From: Talinum fruticosum
Lineage: Eukaryota > Streptophyta > Magnoliopsida > Caryophyllales > Talinaceae
Assembly: GCA_021018815.1 (NCBI GenBank)
Contig: JAITYX010000074.1
Coordinates: forward strand, 1,116,001-1,180,000
DNA: 64,000 nt
Reading direction: 5' to 3'
Shown: piece by piece, positions 1-9,678 of the stretch
Numbering within the stretch: position 1 is the first letter of the stretch
How the letters are laid out: each line of letters begins with the position of its first letter
Program-made: the position numbers and the translations under genes
Notes under the pieces: model-generated
The model's database searches: none
What the model was told of the DNA's origin: nothing
Seen by the model: only the letters and a program-made list of their open reading frames with translations

Positions 1-880
1 CAAATTTCTCCCAAAGGAAAAAGTTGTTGCTCCTAGAATCCAACTTGGGTGGGGAAAAATATAAGTTGACAGAGTTCTATTTTTTATAAAATAACTGAAG
101 TTCAAGCATTGACTAATAATAAATTAAAGACCGATTTAAAACAACATACATTCACTCCATCTTGAAACTTTTGTCAAATTTCTTGCTTTTTGATGTCCAA
201 TAAAACCATAATACTGTATGTATTTAATTTGTTCACATTATTGTCTAAAAATTGTACAATTATTTTTTGATGGAAAAATTACTGTATAAACTTATTTACC
301 AATAACATGAAAGAATAAATACAAAAGAAGTACTTATTTATTTCTACCTACTCGAAAGATAAAGAACAGAACAAAATTTAATCTTTTATCAATTTCTAAA
401 CTAAATTAATCATTTTCAACCTTAGTAATATTTGGAAGACATGTAAATAAATTATATTCTCTTATTTTTGTGGAGTATTTTTTTCCATATTTGTCAACTT
501 TTTTCTTCAAAAAGAGAATATATAATACTTTTATCATTTTCAAAAAGTTGTAATACTTTTTATCGTTTTCAAAAAGTCATCGATACTTTTATCATTTTCA
601 AAGCATATTCAAGATAATTTGGATCAAAAAAGGCATCTCATACTAAAATTTAAATAAAAAGTTATATAATATTTTCATTGTTTCCACATAGTTGCTGATC
701 ATACTATGTTTTCAGCAAAATAAGCTATGGGTGTAAATAGAATTGGCAAGACTAACTAATACCAATTGAGCTAGAAAAAAAAATTGAAAAAAATTAATTG
801 AATTTAAACTCTAACGCAAAACAATGAAAAAAATTAATTTGAAATCAAATTTTGATTATTAATATTAATTACATTTTTTT
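1..880. other. AT-rich intergenic DNA
   Basis: No gene, tandem array or clear transposon end is visible. The short phrase atacttttatcattttcaaa recurs three times around 527-603, which looks like local duplication. The stretch ends where LINE reverse-transcriptase homology begins near 890. Confidence 0.5.
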
Positions 881-889
881 GACAACGTT

Positions 890-1215
890 TTCTTTGAGGG
901 AAGACAACATTTGGTACATAGTGTGCCCCATTTACTATTTGCAGATGACTTTACTATCTTTTGTCATGCTAATAATGAGGAGGCCTTATCGATGCGATCT
1001 ATCTTGCTTAATTATGAAAAAGCCTCAGGTCAGAAAATTAATATAGTCAAAATTTAAAACGCTTCTCGGCTCCTATACCGAAATAAAAAGGATGAAATTC
1101 TTTTAATCCTTGATCTCTTATGATAAATATTGTGGTCTTCCAACTCTTGAATCGGAAAATTCAAGGAGAAAGCATTTATTCCTATTAAAAACCATATTTG
1201 ATTGTAAGCGTATTG
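890..1215 (+). pseudogene. LINE-A fragment 1: reverse transcriptase palm region
   Basis: Reading across stops, this encodes the FADD-box part of a plant L1-type reverse transcriptase. The residues LLFADDFTIFCHANNEEAL, then NYEKASGQKIN and later GLPTLESENSRRK, follow the order usual for this family. The reading frame is broken several times and everything upstream of the palm is missing, so the copy is dead and 5'-truncated. It stops exactly at the Copia insertion, and the same protein resumes at 6366 with DGWLDRNLSWCGREIL, so 890-1215 and 6366-8411 are one element split in two. Confidence 0.7.
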
Positions 1216-1584
1216 TGTTAAAATAAAATAAGAGAAAAATCATTACCCATTTTTTAGAATCAAGGTACCAAAATAATCTTTATAATTTTTTATATGGGAA
1301 AAATCTAGAGCGTAGAAATATCTAGATATATTATCTTAGGAGCATTAGGATTTTAACACTTGTCAAATCTCCACCATACATTAAGGAGGTGGAACCACTA
1401 TAAATAGGGGAATGGCCTACCTATGTAAGCATCCACCACAAGAGAGAGTGAGAGCTCCTAAGAGAGAAAGTGAAGTATCACACATACTCTTGACTCGTTT
1501 ATCTAAAGTTTTGTAAGTTATTCTCCCAATTTATAATAAAAGTGTTTATTCTAGCATACCACTTGATCTCCTAATTTCTCAACA
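1216..1584 (+). repeat. 5' LTR of the Copia element
   Basis: Begins TGTTAAAAT and ends CTCAACA. It contains a TATA box (tataaata, 1399-1406) followed by a leader, and a polyadenylation-like aataaa near 1535. It is 369 bp against 426 bp for the 3' LTR. The missing bases correspond to two small deletions, one between repeated atctaga words and one around a short catccac direct repeat. Confidence 0.9.
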
Positions 1585-1586
1585 AG

Positions 1587-1597
1587 TGGTATCGAGC
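1587..1597 (+). other. Primer-binding site
   Basis: The sequence tggtatcgagc starts 3 bases after the 5' LTR. It matches the initiator-tRNA-Met primer site typical of plant Copia elements (tggtatcagagc) with one base missing. Confidence 0.7.
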
Positions 1598-1731
1598 AAG
1601 GTTTTGGTGACCTTGTCTTGAGCTAACATTGTTGTCTACACGGCCGAGGACCGAATTATAGAAGAAACTATGCCGACACGAGTCGGGGATTGTGAAATCT
1701 ATTGGTCCGGGACCACATCTTGCTCGGTTAA

Positions 1732-2847
1732 ATGCTAGGCGCTTACCAAGTTGTTGTGGCGGATCTATCGGCATCGGCTAGTCGACTCGAGAAGCTCAAT
1801 GGGAGCAACTATAGTACTTGGTGCACACGTATCAAGTACTATTTGAAGGGGCAAGATTTGTGTGGTATCGTTGGCGGTGATGAGAAAGCTCGCTCCAACA
1901 GATCCCGATCGAAAAAGAAATGGAAGATCAAGGCAGGGAATGCTATGTATGTTCCGTCGACCACCGTGGCGGACGAGTTCCTACATCGGATCAATGATTG
2001 CACGACACCACAAGAAGCATGGGATATTTTAGCTACACTCTTCACGAAGAAGAATGAAGCTAAGCTACAACAATTGGAGAACGAGCACATGTCCATCAAA
2101 CAAGGAGACATGACGGTAAGCCAATGCTTCACAAAAGTTAAATTTATATATGGTGAAATAGAGAAGGTAGACCTCGAAAGTGCAATCAACGAGTCTAGAA
2201 TGCGTCGGATCATAATCCGAGGCTTGGACCCTAAATATAGCGGCCTTATCACGGCAATTCGAGGATGGGCCACTCAACCCAATTTGATAGAAATAGAAAG
2301 TATCTTGGTCAATCAAGAAGACCTAGGCAAACAAATGTCCAAAGTCTCAATAAAGGAGGAAGAGAAAGCTCTATTTACAAGGAGAGCACCTAATGGCCAA
2401 GATAAGTTCGAGAGAAGATATATCGCAGATGAAGATTACTCAAAAAAGAGGCAATCAAAGTACCAACAAGCACAACGTGGACGGGGTCCATCTCGAGGGG
2501 AGCACATCAAGCTAGAAGTGATCGGGAATAATCGAAGTATCGTTGACAAGAGGATCAATGCTACAAATGAGGCAAGAAAGGACATTATGCTCGAGACTCG
2601 TAGATTTGTTCAAGAGGAAGGTAACATAGTTACTTTCAAAAACAATGAAAGTGAAGAAGAGTGGGACTTACAAGCATCCTTTGCACTAGAAGAGAGCAAT
2701 GCTACACTCGATGTAGAATTAGCTACATCATGTGTTGAGGAGCCGAAAGAGGAAACCGCTCTTGTCATGATGAGCAATAAATCCATCAACTATCAATATG
2801 ACCGTATAGTGGACTCGGATTGCTCGAACCACATGACGAAGATATGA
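1732..2847 (+). pseudogene. Copia gag polyprotein, frameshifted before the zinc knuckle
   Basis: A 371-residue open frame. Residues 15-30 (SRLEKLNGSNYSTWCTRI) and the following helical region match the UBN2/DUF4219-type gag of plant Copia elements, which forms the virus-like particle. The CCHC zinc knuckle is not in this frame: it sits in the +2 frame at 2559-2603 as C-Y-K-stop-G-K-K-G-H-Y-A-R-D. The last residues (VDSDCSNHMT) are the start of the aspartic protease, with the catalytic DSG changed to DSD. A stop follows at 2845. Confidence 0.85.
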
Positions 2848-3400
2848 ACAAGCTACACAAAGCACGACCGAATATAAAGGAAATTGGGTCGTGGTAACGA
2901 CCAATGACTCTAAAATGCCAATAACCCATGTTGGCAATGCATTGATTGCTCCTCGGTTTAGTCCGCATCAAGTGCAGCTGCAAAATGTCTATCACATTCC
3001 TGGTATGAGAAATAACCTTCTGTCCAGTATCGCAGTTGACATCTTTAGGGAACTACGTGGTCTTTGGTCCCAACGATGTCAAGGTATATCGCAGATCTCA
3101 AGCCTACGTCGCCGCCACTCATGAAAGGACAACGCCTCGAGTCGGTCTATGTAATGTCAGCCCAAGATGCTTACATTGAAAAAACAAGGAAGAATGAGAC
3201 GGCGGACTTATGGCATGCAAGACTAAGTCACATGAGTTATCACAAGTCGAAGGTGATGGTGCGTAAGTCAATGATGAAGGACCTTCGCAACTTGAGATTC
3301 GGGAGAACATAGTATGTGCGGGGTGTCAATATGAAAAGGCTCATCAACTTCCTTACGAGGAGCCCTCATACAAAGTTAACGCGCCACTTGAGCTCATCCA
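2811..3400 (+). pseudogene. Copia protease C-terminus and GAG-pre-integrase domain
   Basis: Fragments in different frames continue the polyprotein. About 2891-3030 reads as the protease tail (PHQVQLQNVYHIPGMRNNLL). About 3180-3360 reads as the GAG-pre-integrase zinc domain (LWHARLSHMSYHK, then CAGCQYEKAHQLPYE in another frame). At least two frameshifts separate the pieces. The domain is cut at ELIH by the solo LTR and resumes at 4781 with [15 protein letters not shown]. Confidence 0.75.
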
Positions 3401-4780
3401 TTTAGTTTTGGGTTGGATTTTGCTCATTTTCTCTTTATCGTCACCTAAGCCCGTAAATCTCTTTATTACAGGTTTTTGGCTTAAATTAGAGAGATTCGAG
3501 GCAAATTTGATGAAAAGCGATCAAGAGGAGAGTTCAGGCCAAAGAGGAAGCAAGAAAGAAGCCTAAAACACATCAAGAGAAGTTGCACGGCCTACTATGC
3601 GGAGCTGCACAGCCCGTGCGGATCATCGAGCATAAGACTCGAAGTCAAGGATGGTCGCACGACCCCCGTGCGCATCCTGCACGGTCGTGCGAGAAGTTAC
3701 AAAAGTTGAAGTTGTGTACGGCCTACCGTGCCAAAGTTGCACGGCCCGTGCAAGAGAGGCGAAATTTCAGGCATTTCGCACGGCCTACCGTGCGGAACCT
3801 ACATGGTCGTGCGAAAATCCCGCACGGCCGTGCGACATTGTTTCGGCGACTTTATAAGCGATGTTTGTTTAGTTTTTTTTTTTGCAGCTTCTTTTCTCCA
3901 TCAAATTTTAGGGTTTCTAGGGTAGTTTCCAACCGTCAAATTCCTTTAGATTGAAGTTTAATATTTTGAATTTTTGAAGATTAATTTGAATTCAAACTTT
4001 CGGATTTCTATTTGGTAATTCTTAATTCTCTCTCTTCATGTTTGCTCTTTGCGATTTCTCTATAATCTTCATGTTTATATTCATTGAATCTTGTCAATTG
4101 TTTAATATCATGTTTATAGGCTAATTTCTCTACTTAGGTTGGGATTGATCCCTATTATGCCTTGATAATCATGAATTGACCAATTGAATTGTTCTATGCT
4201 TGTTAGGTTAGAATTCACTACGCTCATCACTTTTTCATTGATTGCCTCGAAAGAGGATTTATATGCTTTTATTAGGGTTTTGTGAACATTGAAAGATGAA
4301 AACTTACCTAGAATGACGTTGTGAACGATTAGAACTTTGATATGAAAATAATTAAGGTTTTAATAAGGGGTTGTGAGATGCATTCTTTGTGATTTTGCTC
4401 TTTATTAATCCCATGAAAATAGGTGATTAGATTGTGCAAGATTAGTCTTTGACCTTCGAAAGTAGGCGAAGATAGGTTTAATTGGTGTCTCCCCTTCTAA
4501 ACTGCTAGCATAGGCAAATCTCAAACGGTATTCGATTTTGATTTCAGGCATAATAGTGTGATTAATCCCAATCTAAGGCTTGTTATTCATTGATCTCTCA
4601 TAGCTACTTTGTTATTAGTTCAATACGAAAACCAAATCACTCGTCGAACCGAGTTTTACCTAGATTAGAGTTTTTAAGTGGATGTAGTATTTAAAAGCGA
4701 GTTCCTCGTGGACACGACCCGTACTTGCCGGTTCCTAGCTACGGTTAGACCGTGCACTTGCGGTATAATATTTCACAACA
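3401..4780 (+). repeat. Solo LTR, family S, copy 1 (5'-truncated)
   Basis: This block interrupts the Copia integrase. It is the reverse complement of 9679-11068, aligned along its length, and ends ...CACAACA. Copy 2 shows that a full LTR begins TGTTAGACC. Copy 1 lacks about the first 72 bp and starts at tttagttttggg, so its left target-site duplication has been lost with the deletion. It has no coding capacity. The right end (tcgtggacacgacccgtac ... gtgcacttgcgg) is the best conserved part across the three copies in this window. Confidence 0.8.
3584..3835. repeat. GC-rich palindrome cluster within solo LTR copy 1
   Basis: Roughly nine near-palindromic words built on cgcacggccgtgcg (variants cacggcctaccgtgcgg, gcacgacccccgtgcg, gcacggtcgtgcg) lie within about 250 bp. 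They form a GC-rich island in an otherwise AT-rich LTR and could fold as a row of hairpins. The equivalent cluster in copy 2 is at 10597-10815. Confidence 0.75.
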
Positions 4781-5475
4781 GATGTATTTGGAAGAGTAAA
4801 ACAACCATCCATGAACGGATACAAGTACATGATTACCCTTATTAATGATTTCTCAAGATATGTTTGGGTAGATTTTATGAAAGAAAAATCGGAGGCTTTG
4901 GATAAATTTAAGGAGTTCATAAATAAGGCCGAAAATGAAGTAGGGCACAAAGTAAAGTGCCTACATACGGATAATAGGGGAGAATATACATCGGATGAGT
5001 TCTCGGAATACCTACAAGCACATAAAATACGACACCAGCTCACCTATCCTAGCACACCGCAGCGAGAATGGTGTGGCGGAGCGAAAGAATCGACATCTTG
5101 CAGAGACCTGCGAAGCATGCTACATGCCAAGAATGTACTCGCCATGCTTCTAGGCCGAGTGCATGAAGATAGCGGTCTATGTCACCAATAGACTACCGCG
5201 AGCAAGGCTCGGGTTTATGTCTCCATATGAGAAATTATAGAATGTCAAGCCCACGGTAAGCCATTTCGGGGTGTTTGGGTGTGTATGCTATGTCTTCATC
5301 CCCGACCACCTATGAAGCAAGTTCGACAAAAAGGCAATGCGCTGTATTTTCGTGGGCTATGATAATGAAAGAAAAGGATGGAGGTGTTGTGACCCGACAA
5401 CATGATGTTGCTATACATTGCGAAATGTGGTGTTCGACGAAGCATCTTTATGGTAGTCATCACGGACAATAGCAC
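4781..5475 (+). pseudogene. Copia integrase core, decayed
   Basis: The longest open piece (4811-5191) reads [20 protein letters not shown], then [14 protein letters not shown] and [13 protein letters not shown]. These are the D and D segments and the degraded N-G-V-A-E-R segment of the retroviral-type DDE integrase. Changes from the usual motif include TDNGGEY to TDNRGEY. Further downstream, [14 protein letters not shown] and the PDHL-type region appear in shifting frames up to about 5475. Confidence 0.75.
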
Positions 5476-5934
5476 TTCCCAACTCTAAGGAGATTGAGGA
5501 AAAGTTGGAGCAAAGGCTAGAAAATGACGAGAAAAACTTAAGCGAGAGAACACCACAACAAGAAGTCACCGAAGAAGGAAGAGGTAAAGAAGAAACACCG
5601 AGCACGCACAAAAGTCCATGGAAAACGAGTGTGCATCATGCTTATCCAGAAGAAGATAGGCCAAGCCAACTTGAAGAGACAATGATAGAAAAGCCCTAGA
5701 GCCACAACTAAGGATGTCCAAAAGGACACGGAAACAAAATCCTAAATATGTTAGCGCCGCATTGGTAGAAGGACCGAGCATTAAGGAACCGAGCACCTAT
5801 GAAGAAGCATGCCAAAAGAAGGAATCGAAAAAGGCAATGGATGAAGAAATACAACCTTGGATTCGGAATGAGACTAGTGAGCTAGTTCTCAAGCCCAAGG
5901 ATGACAATGAAGAAAAGTGGGTAATGAGGGGGAG
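5476..5934 (+). pseudogene. Copia inter-domain region, RT deletion junction and purine tract
   Basis: Two frames encode the charged linker between integrase and RT, then RTRKQNPKYVSAALVEGPS and EPSTYEEACQKKESKKAMDEE, which normally lead into the reverse transcriptase. Instead of RT, the sequence reads PKDDNEEKWVMRG and then reaches the purine tract gaggggga at 5926-5933 and the 3' LTR. About 2 kb of RT and RNase H is therefore missing while the end needed for plus-strand priming is kept. Confidence 0.75.
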
Positions 5935-6360
5935 TGTTAAAATAAAATAAGAGAAAAATCATTACTCACTTTCTAGAATCAAGGCACCAAAATAATCTCT
6001 ACAATTTTCTATATGGGAAAAATATAGAGCGTACAAATATCTAGATAATTATCCTAGGAAATATCTAGATGCTATTGTATTCTAGAATTATCTTAGGAGC
6101 ATTAGGATTTTGATACTTGGCCAAATCTCCACCATACATTAAGGAGGTGGAACCACTATAAATAGGGAATGGCCTACCTATGTAAGCATCCACAAAAAGT
6201 GAAAGCTTCCACCACAAGAGAGAGTAAGGGCTCCTAAGAGAGCAAGTGAAGTATCCCACATACTCTTGAGTGTTTATTTAAAGTTTTGTAAGTTTGCTCT
6301 CCCAATTTATAATAAAAGTGTTTATTCTAGCATACCACTTGATCTCCTAATTTCTCAACA
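5935..6360 (+). repeat. 3' LTR of the Copia element
   Basis: TGTTAAAATAAAATAAGAG ... TTTCTCAACA, 426 bp, directly followed by tattg, the right target-site duplication. A TATA box (tataaata) lies at 6157-6164. It is clearly homologous to 1216-1584, with scattered substitutions and two extra segments. Confidence 0.9.
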
Positions 6361-6365
6361 TATTG

Positions 6366-8411
6366 ATGGTTGGTTGGATAGATAGAAATCTTTCTTGGTG
6401 TGGTAGAGAAATACTTGCACGAGTAAATGCTCAGGTCATCCTTACTTATGTTATGAGTGTTTTTAACGTCTCGAGAATTTTTTTTCCAGGCATAGTATTC
6501 AATCAACTATTGTCGGTTATTGGTGGGGTCATAACGAGGGCAAACTTAAAATTCATTGGGTTTTCCAATCTCTCCTCTGCAAGAGTAAATTTTATAGTAG
6601 TCTCGGATTAAGAGATATTGAAGCTTTTAACTCTGGCGTTATTAGTATGGCAGCTCATTCATAATCATGATAGCTTGGTCTTCGAAGTCCTTAAAGCTTG
6701 CTACTTCCTAAATTGTGGCATTCTTGAAGAGGTTATACATCCCCAATCTAGTTTTACCCGGAGAAGTCTCTGCCAAGTAAGATAGGTGATTGAGAGGGTT
6801 TCGTTTTTCTGTTTTAGAAACGAGTGGTCACGGATTCTAAATGGCTCCTAGACCAAGCTCCTTCAAGCTCCTAACCCCAATTAGATAGGATGTGCATCTT
6901 CTAAGGATAGGGGATTTAATTCATCACACAAATTGTTCTTGGAATATTCGTATATGCTCCAATCGTTGTTTTTCTTGTAGGCGCCGAAGCCATACGTGCA
7001 ATTCCTCTTTGTTCCACTTGAAAAAATGATATGTTCTCCAGGTTCTGCACTCGCTACAGGCAACTTCTCGGTAAAATTGGCCTACCATTTTATTCTTCAA
7101 GACCTCAAAACATGCCTTATTGTAGTGGCAGCGCTATGGATGTCTTTTGTAAGTCTCTTTTTGGCCGCTAACGTTACCACCAAGGATGAAGATGTTTGTA
7201 TGGAGAGATGGTTCGAATGCTCTTCCCTCCAATGTTGCACTATAAACATGTTCAAATTATTAACGCCCAATGTCAATTTCGTGACAACCTTCGGGAATCG
7301 AAATTCATGCCTTTTCGAGTGCTTGCTTGTGCTATAGATTTAGGAGGCTTCTTCTCTTGATCATCTCATCTCTAGCAAGAAATTCAAGTGCGTTATTGAT
7401 GCTTCAAAGTATGTCATGGATGCGGACTCTTAATCATTTGTTGAGTTTGTTGCAACTATGTGGACTTCGTGGAACCTAAGAAGTAAGGGTTTAAACAAGC
7501 TGAGTCGAGCCTGAGCCGACCAGGCTCGGTTTCAATTTAGCTTAGCTCAGGCTCGGCTCGAAGGTCACCAAGCCTTCGAATTTTGGGCTCGGGCTTGACT
7601 CGGACGGCTCAAGCTCGAGGCTCGGGCTTAGCTCGGCCTCGATTCGGGTTTTTTATTTTCTTAAAAAGTTTTTAAATTTAAAGTTATAATCGAAGTTAAA
7701 TTCTATATTTTTTATTAGATTCCAAAAATAAAGGTTTGAATAAAATTTTTGGCGATTTTAGAGGTAACTTTATACTCCCTACATAAGTATTTTTAGAAAA
7801 AAATAAACTATTTAGTCCAAACCTAACCTAACCGAGCCAAGCCTTGCTATGCTGAGGCTCGGCTCGGTATGCCTTCGAACCGGCTTGGGCTCGATTTGAC
7901 TCAACCCCGAGTCGAGCTTTGACCGAATCGAGCTCGAGCGCTCGGCGAAACAGACTCGGTTTGTTTACACCCCTACTAAGGAGGGACTACCTCTTCAAAG
8001 GTACTTCTTCTTTTATAACCAAGACCCTTTCTAATGCTCTTGATTTTATCAAGGACTTTAAACAAGCTTTCGATCTTTCTTCTCCACCTCTTGTCATTCA
8101 CCTCTTACCGTTGCCCCTTCCGGGTGGACAATCCCAAACCTAGGTGTTGTCAAGGTTAATTTTGATGGTGCTAAGTTTGATATTTTGAACTTCATTAAAC
8201 ATTTTGATTTCGTTGCTTTTCTTATGTGAAAAGAGTTAGATACTAAGGTGACTCACATCTTTGCTCATCTCCAGTCTTATTCGTCCAAATTTTGGGAATG
8301 AATCGGTGATGGCCTCAATAATATTCTTGGTATGACTTTGGATGATCTTTGTACTATGACTTCTTCTAAATATTGAATTCTACCCTCTTTATCCAAAAAA
8401 TAAAATAAAAT
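6366..8411 (+). pseudogene. LINE-A fragment 2: RT thumb, zf-RVT and RNase H to 3' end
   Basis: Continues fragment 1 across the Copia element. GWLDRNLSWCGREIL, YVMSVF and WWGHNEGKLKIHW are the conserved post-RT motifs of plant L1 elements. A degraded zf-RVT region follows (about 6900-7130), then CVIDASKYVMDADS and, after the MITE, VVKVNFDGAK, which is the usual start of an RNase H domain (about 8145). The 3' end is an A-rich tail (ccaaaaaataaaataaaa, about 8394-8411). Many frameshifts and stops are present. The MITE at 7484-7975 is inserted within it. Confidence 0.7.
7484..7975. mobile_element. hAT-like MITE, copy 1 (gctcggctcg family)
   Basis: A 492-bp non-coding element with terminal inverted repeats TAAGGGTTTAAAC and GTTTACACCCCTA. 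It is flanked by 8-bp direct repeats ctaagaag (7476-7483) and ctaaggag (7976-7983), which differ at one base. An 8-bp duplication is the hallmark of hAT transposons. The subterminal regions are rich in gctcggctcg words. The same family recurs at 31779-32103 and as a remnant at 20586-20690. Confidence 0.8.
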
Positions 8412-8444
8412 TTGGTGCTAACTAGTTAATTAACTTATGAACTA

Positions 8445-8720
8445 CTCCTTTCATCTCACAAAAAAATGTCCACTATTTCTTCATAAAATGTCCCAAATTG
8501 ATATCCACTTTTCAAAAATCGAAGGTTAAAATTTATAAATATTTTAAAACGACTATTATTTTATATTAAAAAAGTAATTATAGAAAGGAGGGAAGGTTTG
8601 AAATTGTCTTTATAAATTCAGTTTTCAGTAAGTATTTTATTTATAAAAGAGACTAATACATTAACATTCCGTAAAATATGTGAAAAGTCAAATGAGACAT
8701 CTAATTTGAGATAAAAGGAG
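8445..8720. mobile_element. Stowaway-like MITE
   Basis: Terminal inverted repeats CTCCTTTCATCTCA and TGAGATAAAAGGAG bound about 276 bp of AT-rich non-coding DNA. The left flank is ta and the right is ca, so one copy of the expected TA target duplication has mutated. Confidence 0.6.
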
Positions 8721-9079
8721 CATTATTTTTCATTCCTTTCCCTCTAAGTTGTTTTAAAATATTAAGATTATTCACCGGATGAGGTTCATCTCTCACAAGG
8801 ATACGCTAGTCGGAGAAGACATAAAAAAGGGAGAAAGGTAAGAAACCGAATGTTGCAATCATATCTCGAATAAGATTTAAATCTTAGATTACCTTTTTAG
8901 TGAAAAGAGTGAGGCAAACACCCCCATACCACCCATATGGTGGTTATCCTTTTCCCTTTCCATTATCGGTTGCCTTATGGACAATAGACTATGAAGACTA
9001 ATGTAAAACGACTCATATACCACATTTTCAGCAATATATATATTACAAATTATTCATAGACAAAAATAAAAATATTATA
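8721..9079. other. Intergenic DNA, nothing recognised
   Basis: About 360 bp between the Stowaway-like element and the end of recognisable LINE-B coding homology. It may include untranslated 3' sequence of LINE-B, but I see no poly-T tract that would mark its end. Confidence 0.4.
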
Positions 9080-9099
9080 CCTGTACAAGTGTTTTGCTA

Positions 9100-9678
9100 C
9101 TGCAGCCTTCATTCCATAAATTGCAATTTTTGATGAATAATCCCCTCGCATTCTTGGGCCTTCATACAAGATCCCAAGCGGCTAGTGGCTTTTTGCTAGA
9201 CTTTGGTTCATGGCCCCGGAGAAAATCTCTACAAACCTTTTCAATTTCTTTGACAAGTCCAGTTGGAAGAATAAAGAGAGATGTCCAATATGTGTGTAAT
9301 GAGAACAAAACCGAATTTAGCAACCGAACTCTACTGCATAAGACAGATGTCCGGTTTGCCGACTTTTGATTCTAAATGTAATTCTCTCAATAAGTTTACC
9401 GCAATCTTCTTTGCTCCATCTCTTGGTAGTGAGGGGCACTCCCAAGTATTTTATAGGGAATTCTCTTGCTACAAACCCAGTGACACCTAGTATATCTCGC
9501 TTTCTCCTCCTCTGTAACTCCAGCAATGAAGGCCTAGGATTTTGATCGGTTGATATGTAAACTCGAGATCTCAAAGAAAGTTTGAAATCATTCCATGATC
9601 ATTTGGACTTGTATTGGGGTGTGCTTTGCAAAATAACATTATGTCATCGGCAAAGCATAGGTTGACTAGATTCAGCTT
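9100..9678 (-). pseudogene. LINE-B RT palm (FADD) and post-RT region
   Basis: Reads NLVNLCFADDIMLFCKAH at about 9678-9620, then FPIKYLGVPLTTKRWSKEDC, RIKSRQTGHLSYA, TSLFILPTGLVKEIEKVCRD and ARGLFIKNCNLWNEG. These are the standard blocks after the catalytic FADD box of a plant L1 reverse transcriptase. The frame changes at least twice and contains a stop near 9156. Confidence 0.75.

Larger units (their letters stand above)
1216..6360 (+). mobile_element. Ty1-Copia retrotransposon, internally deleted, with nested solo LTR
   Basis: A complete insertion bounded by TG...CA long terminal repeats and a 5-bp target-site duplication (tattg at 1211-1215 and 6361-6365). A primer-binding site follows the 5' LTR and a purine tract (gaggggga) precedes the 3' LTR. 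Domain order is gag, protease remnant, GAG-pre-integrase, integrase core, which is the Copia order. Reverse transcriptase and RNase H are absent: the polyprotein jumps from the region just before RT to the purine tract near 5905. A 1.38-kb solo LTR of another family interrupts it at 3401-4780. All frames are broken, so it can no longer encode its own mobility. Confidence 0.9.

Noticed and set aside
1839..2273. 144-codon minus-strand frame
   Set aside because: Antisense shadow of the Copia gag.
3583..3954. Arg-rich open frames of 65-123 codons across the palindrome cluster in solo LTR copy 1
   Set aside because: They arise from the GC-rich repeats, have repetitive content and lie in a non-coding LTR.
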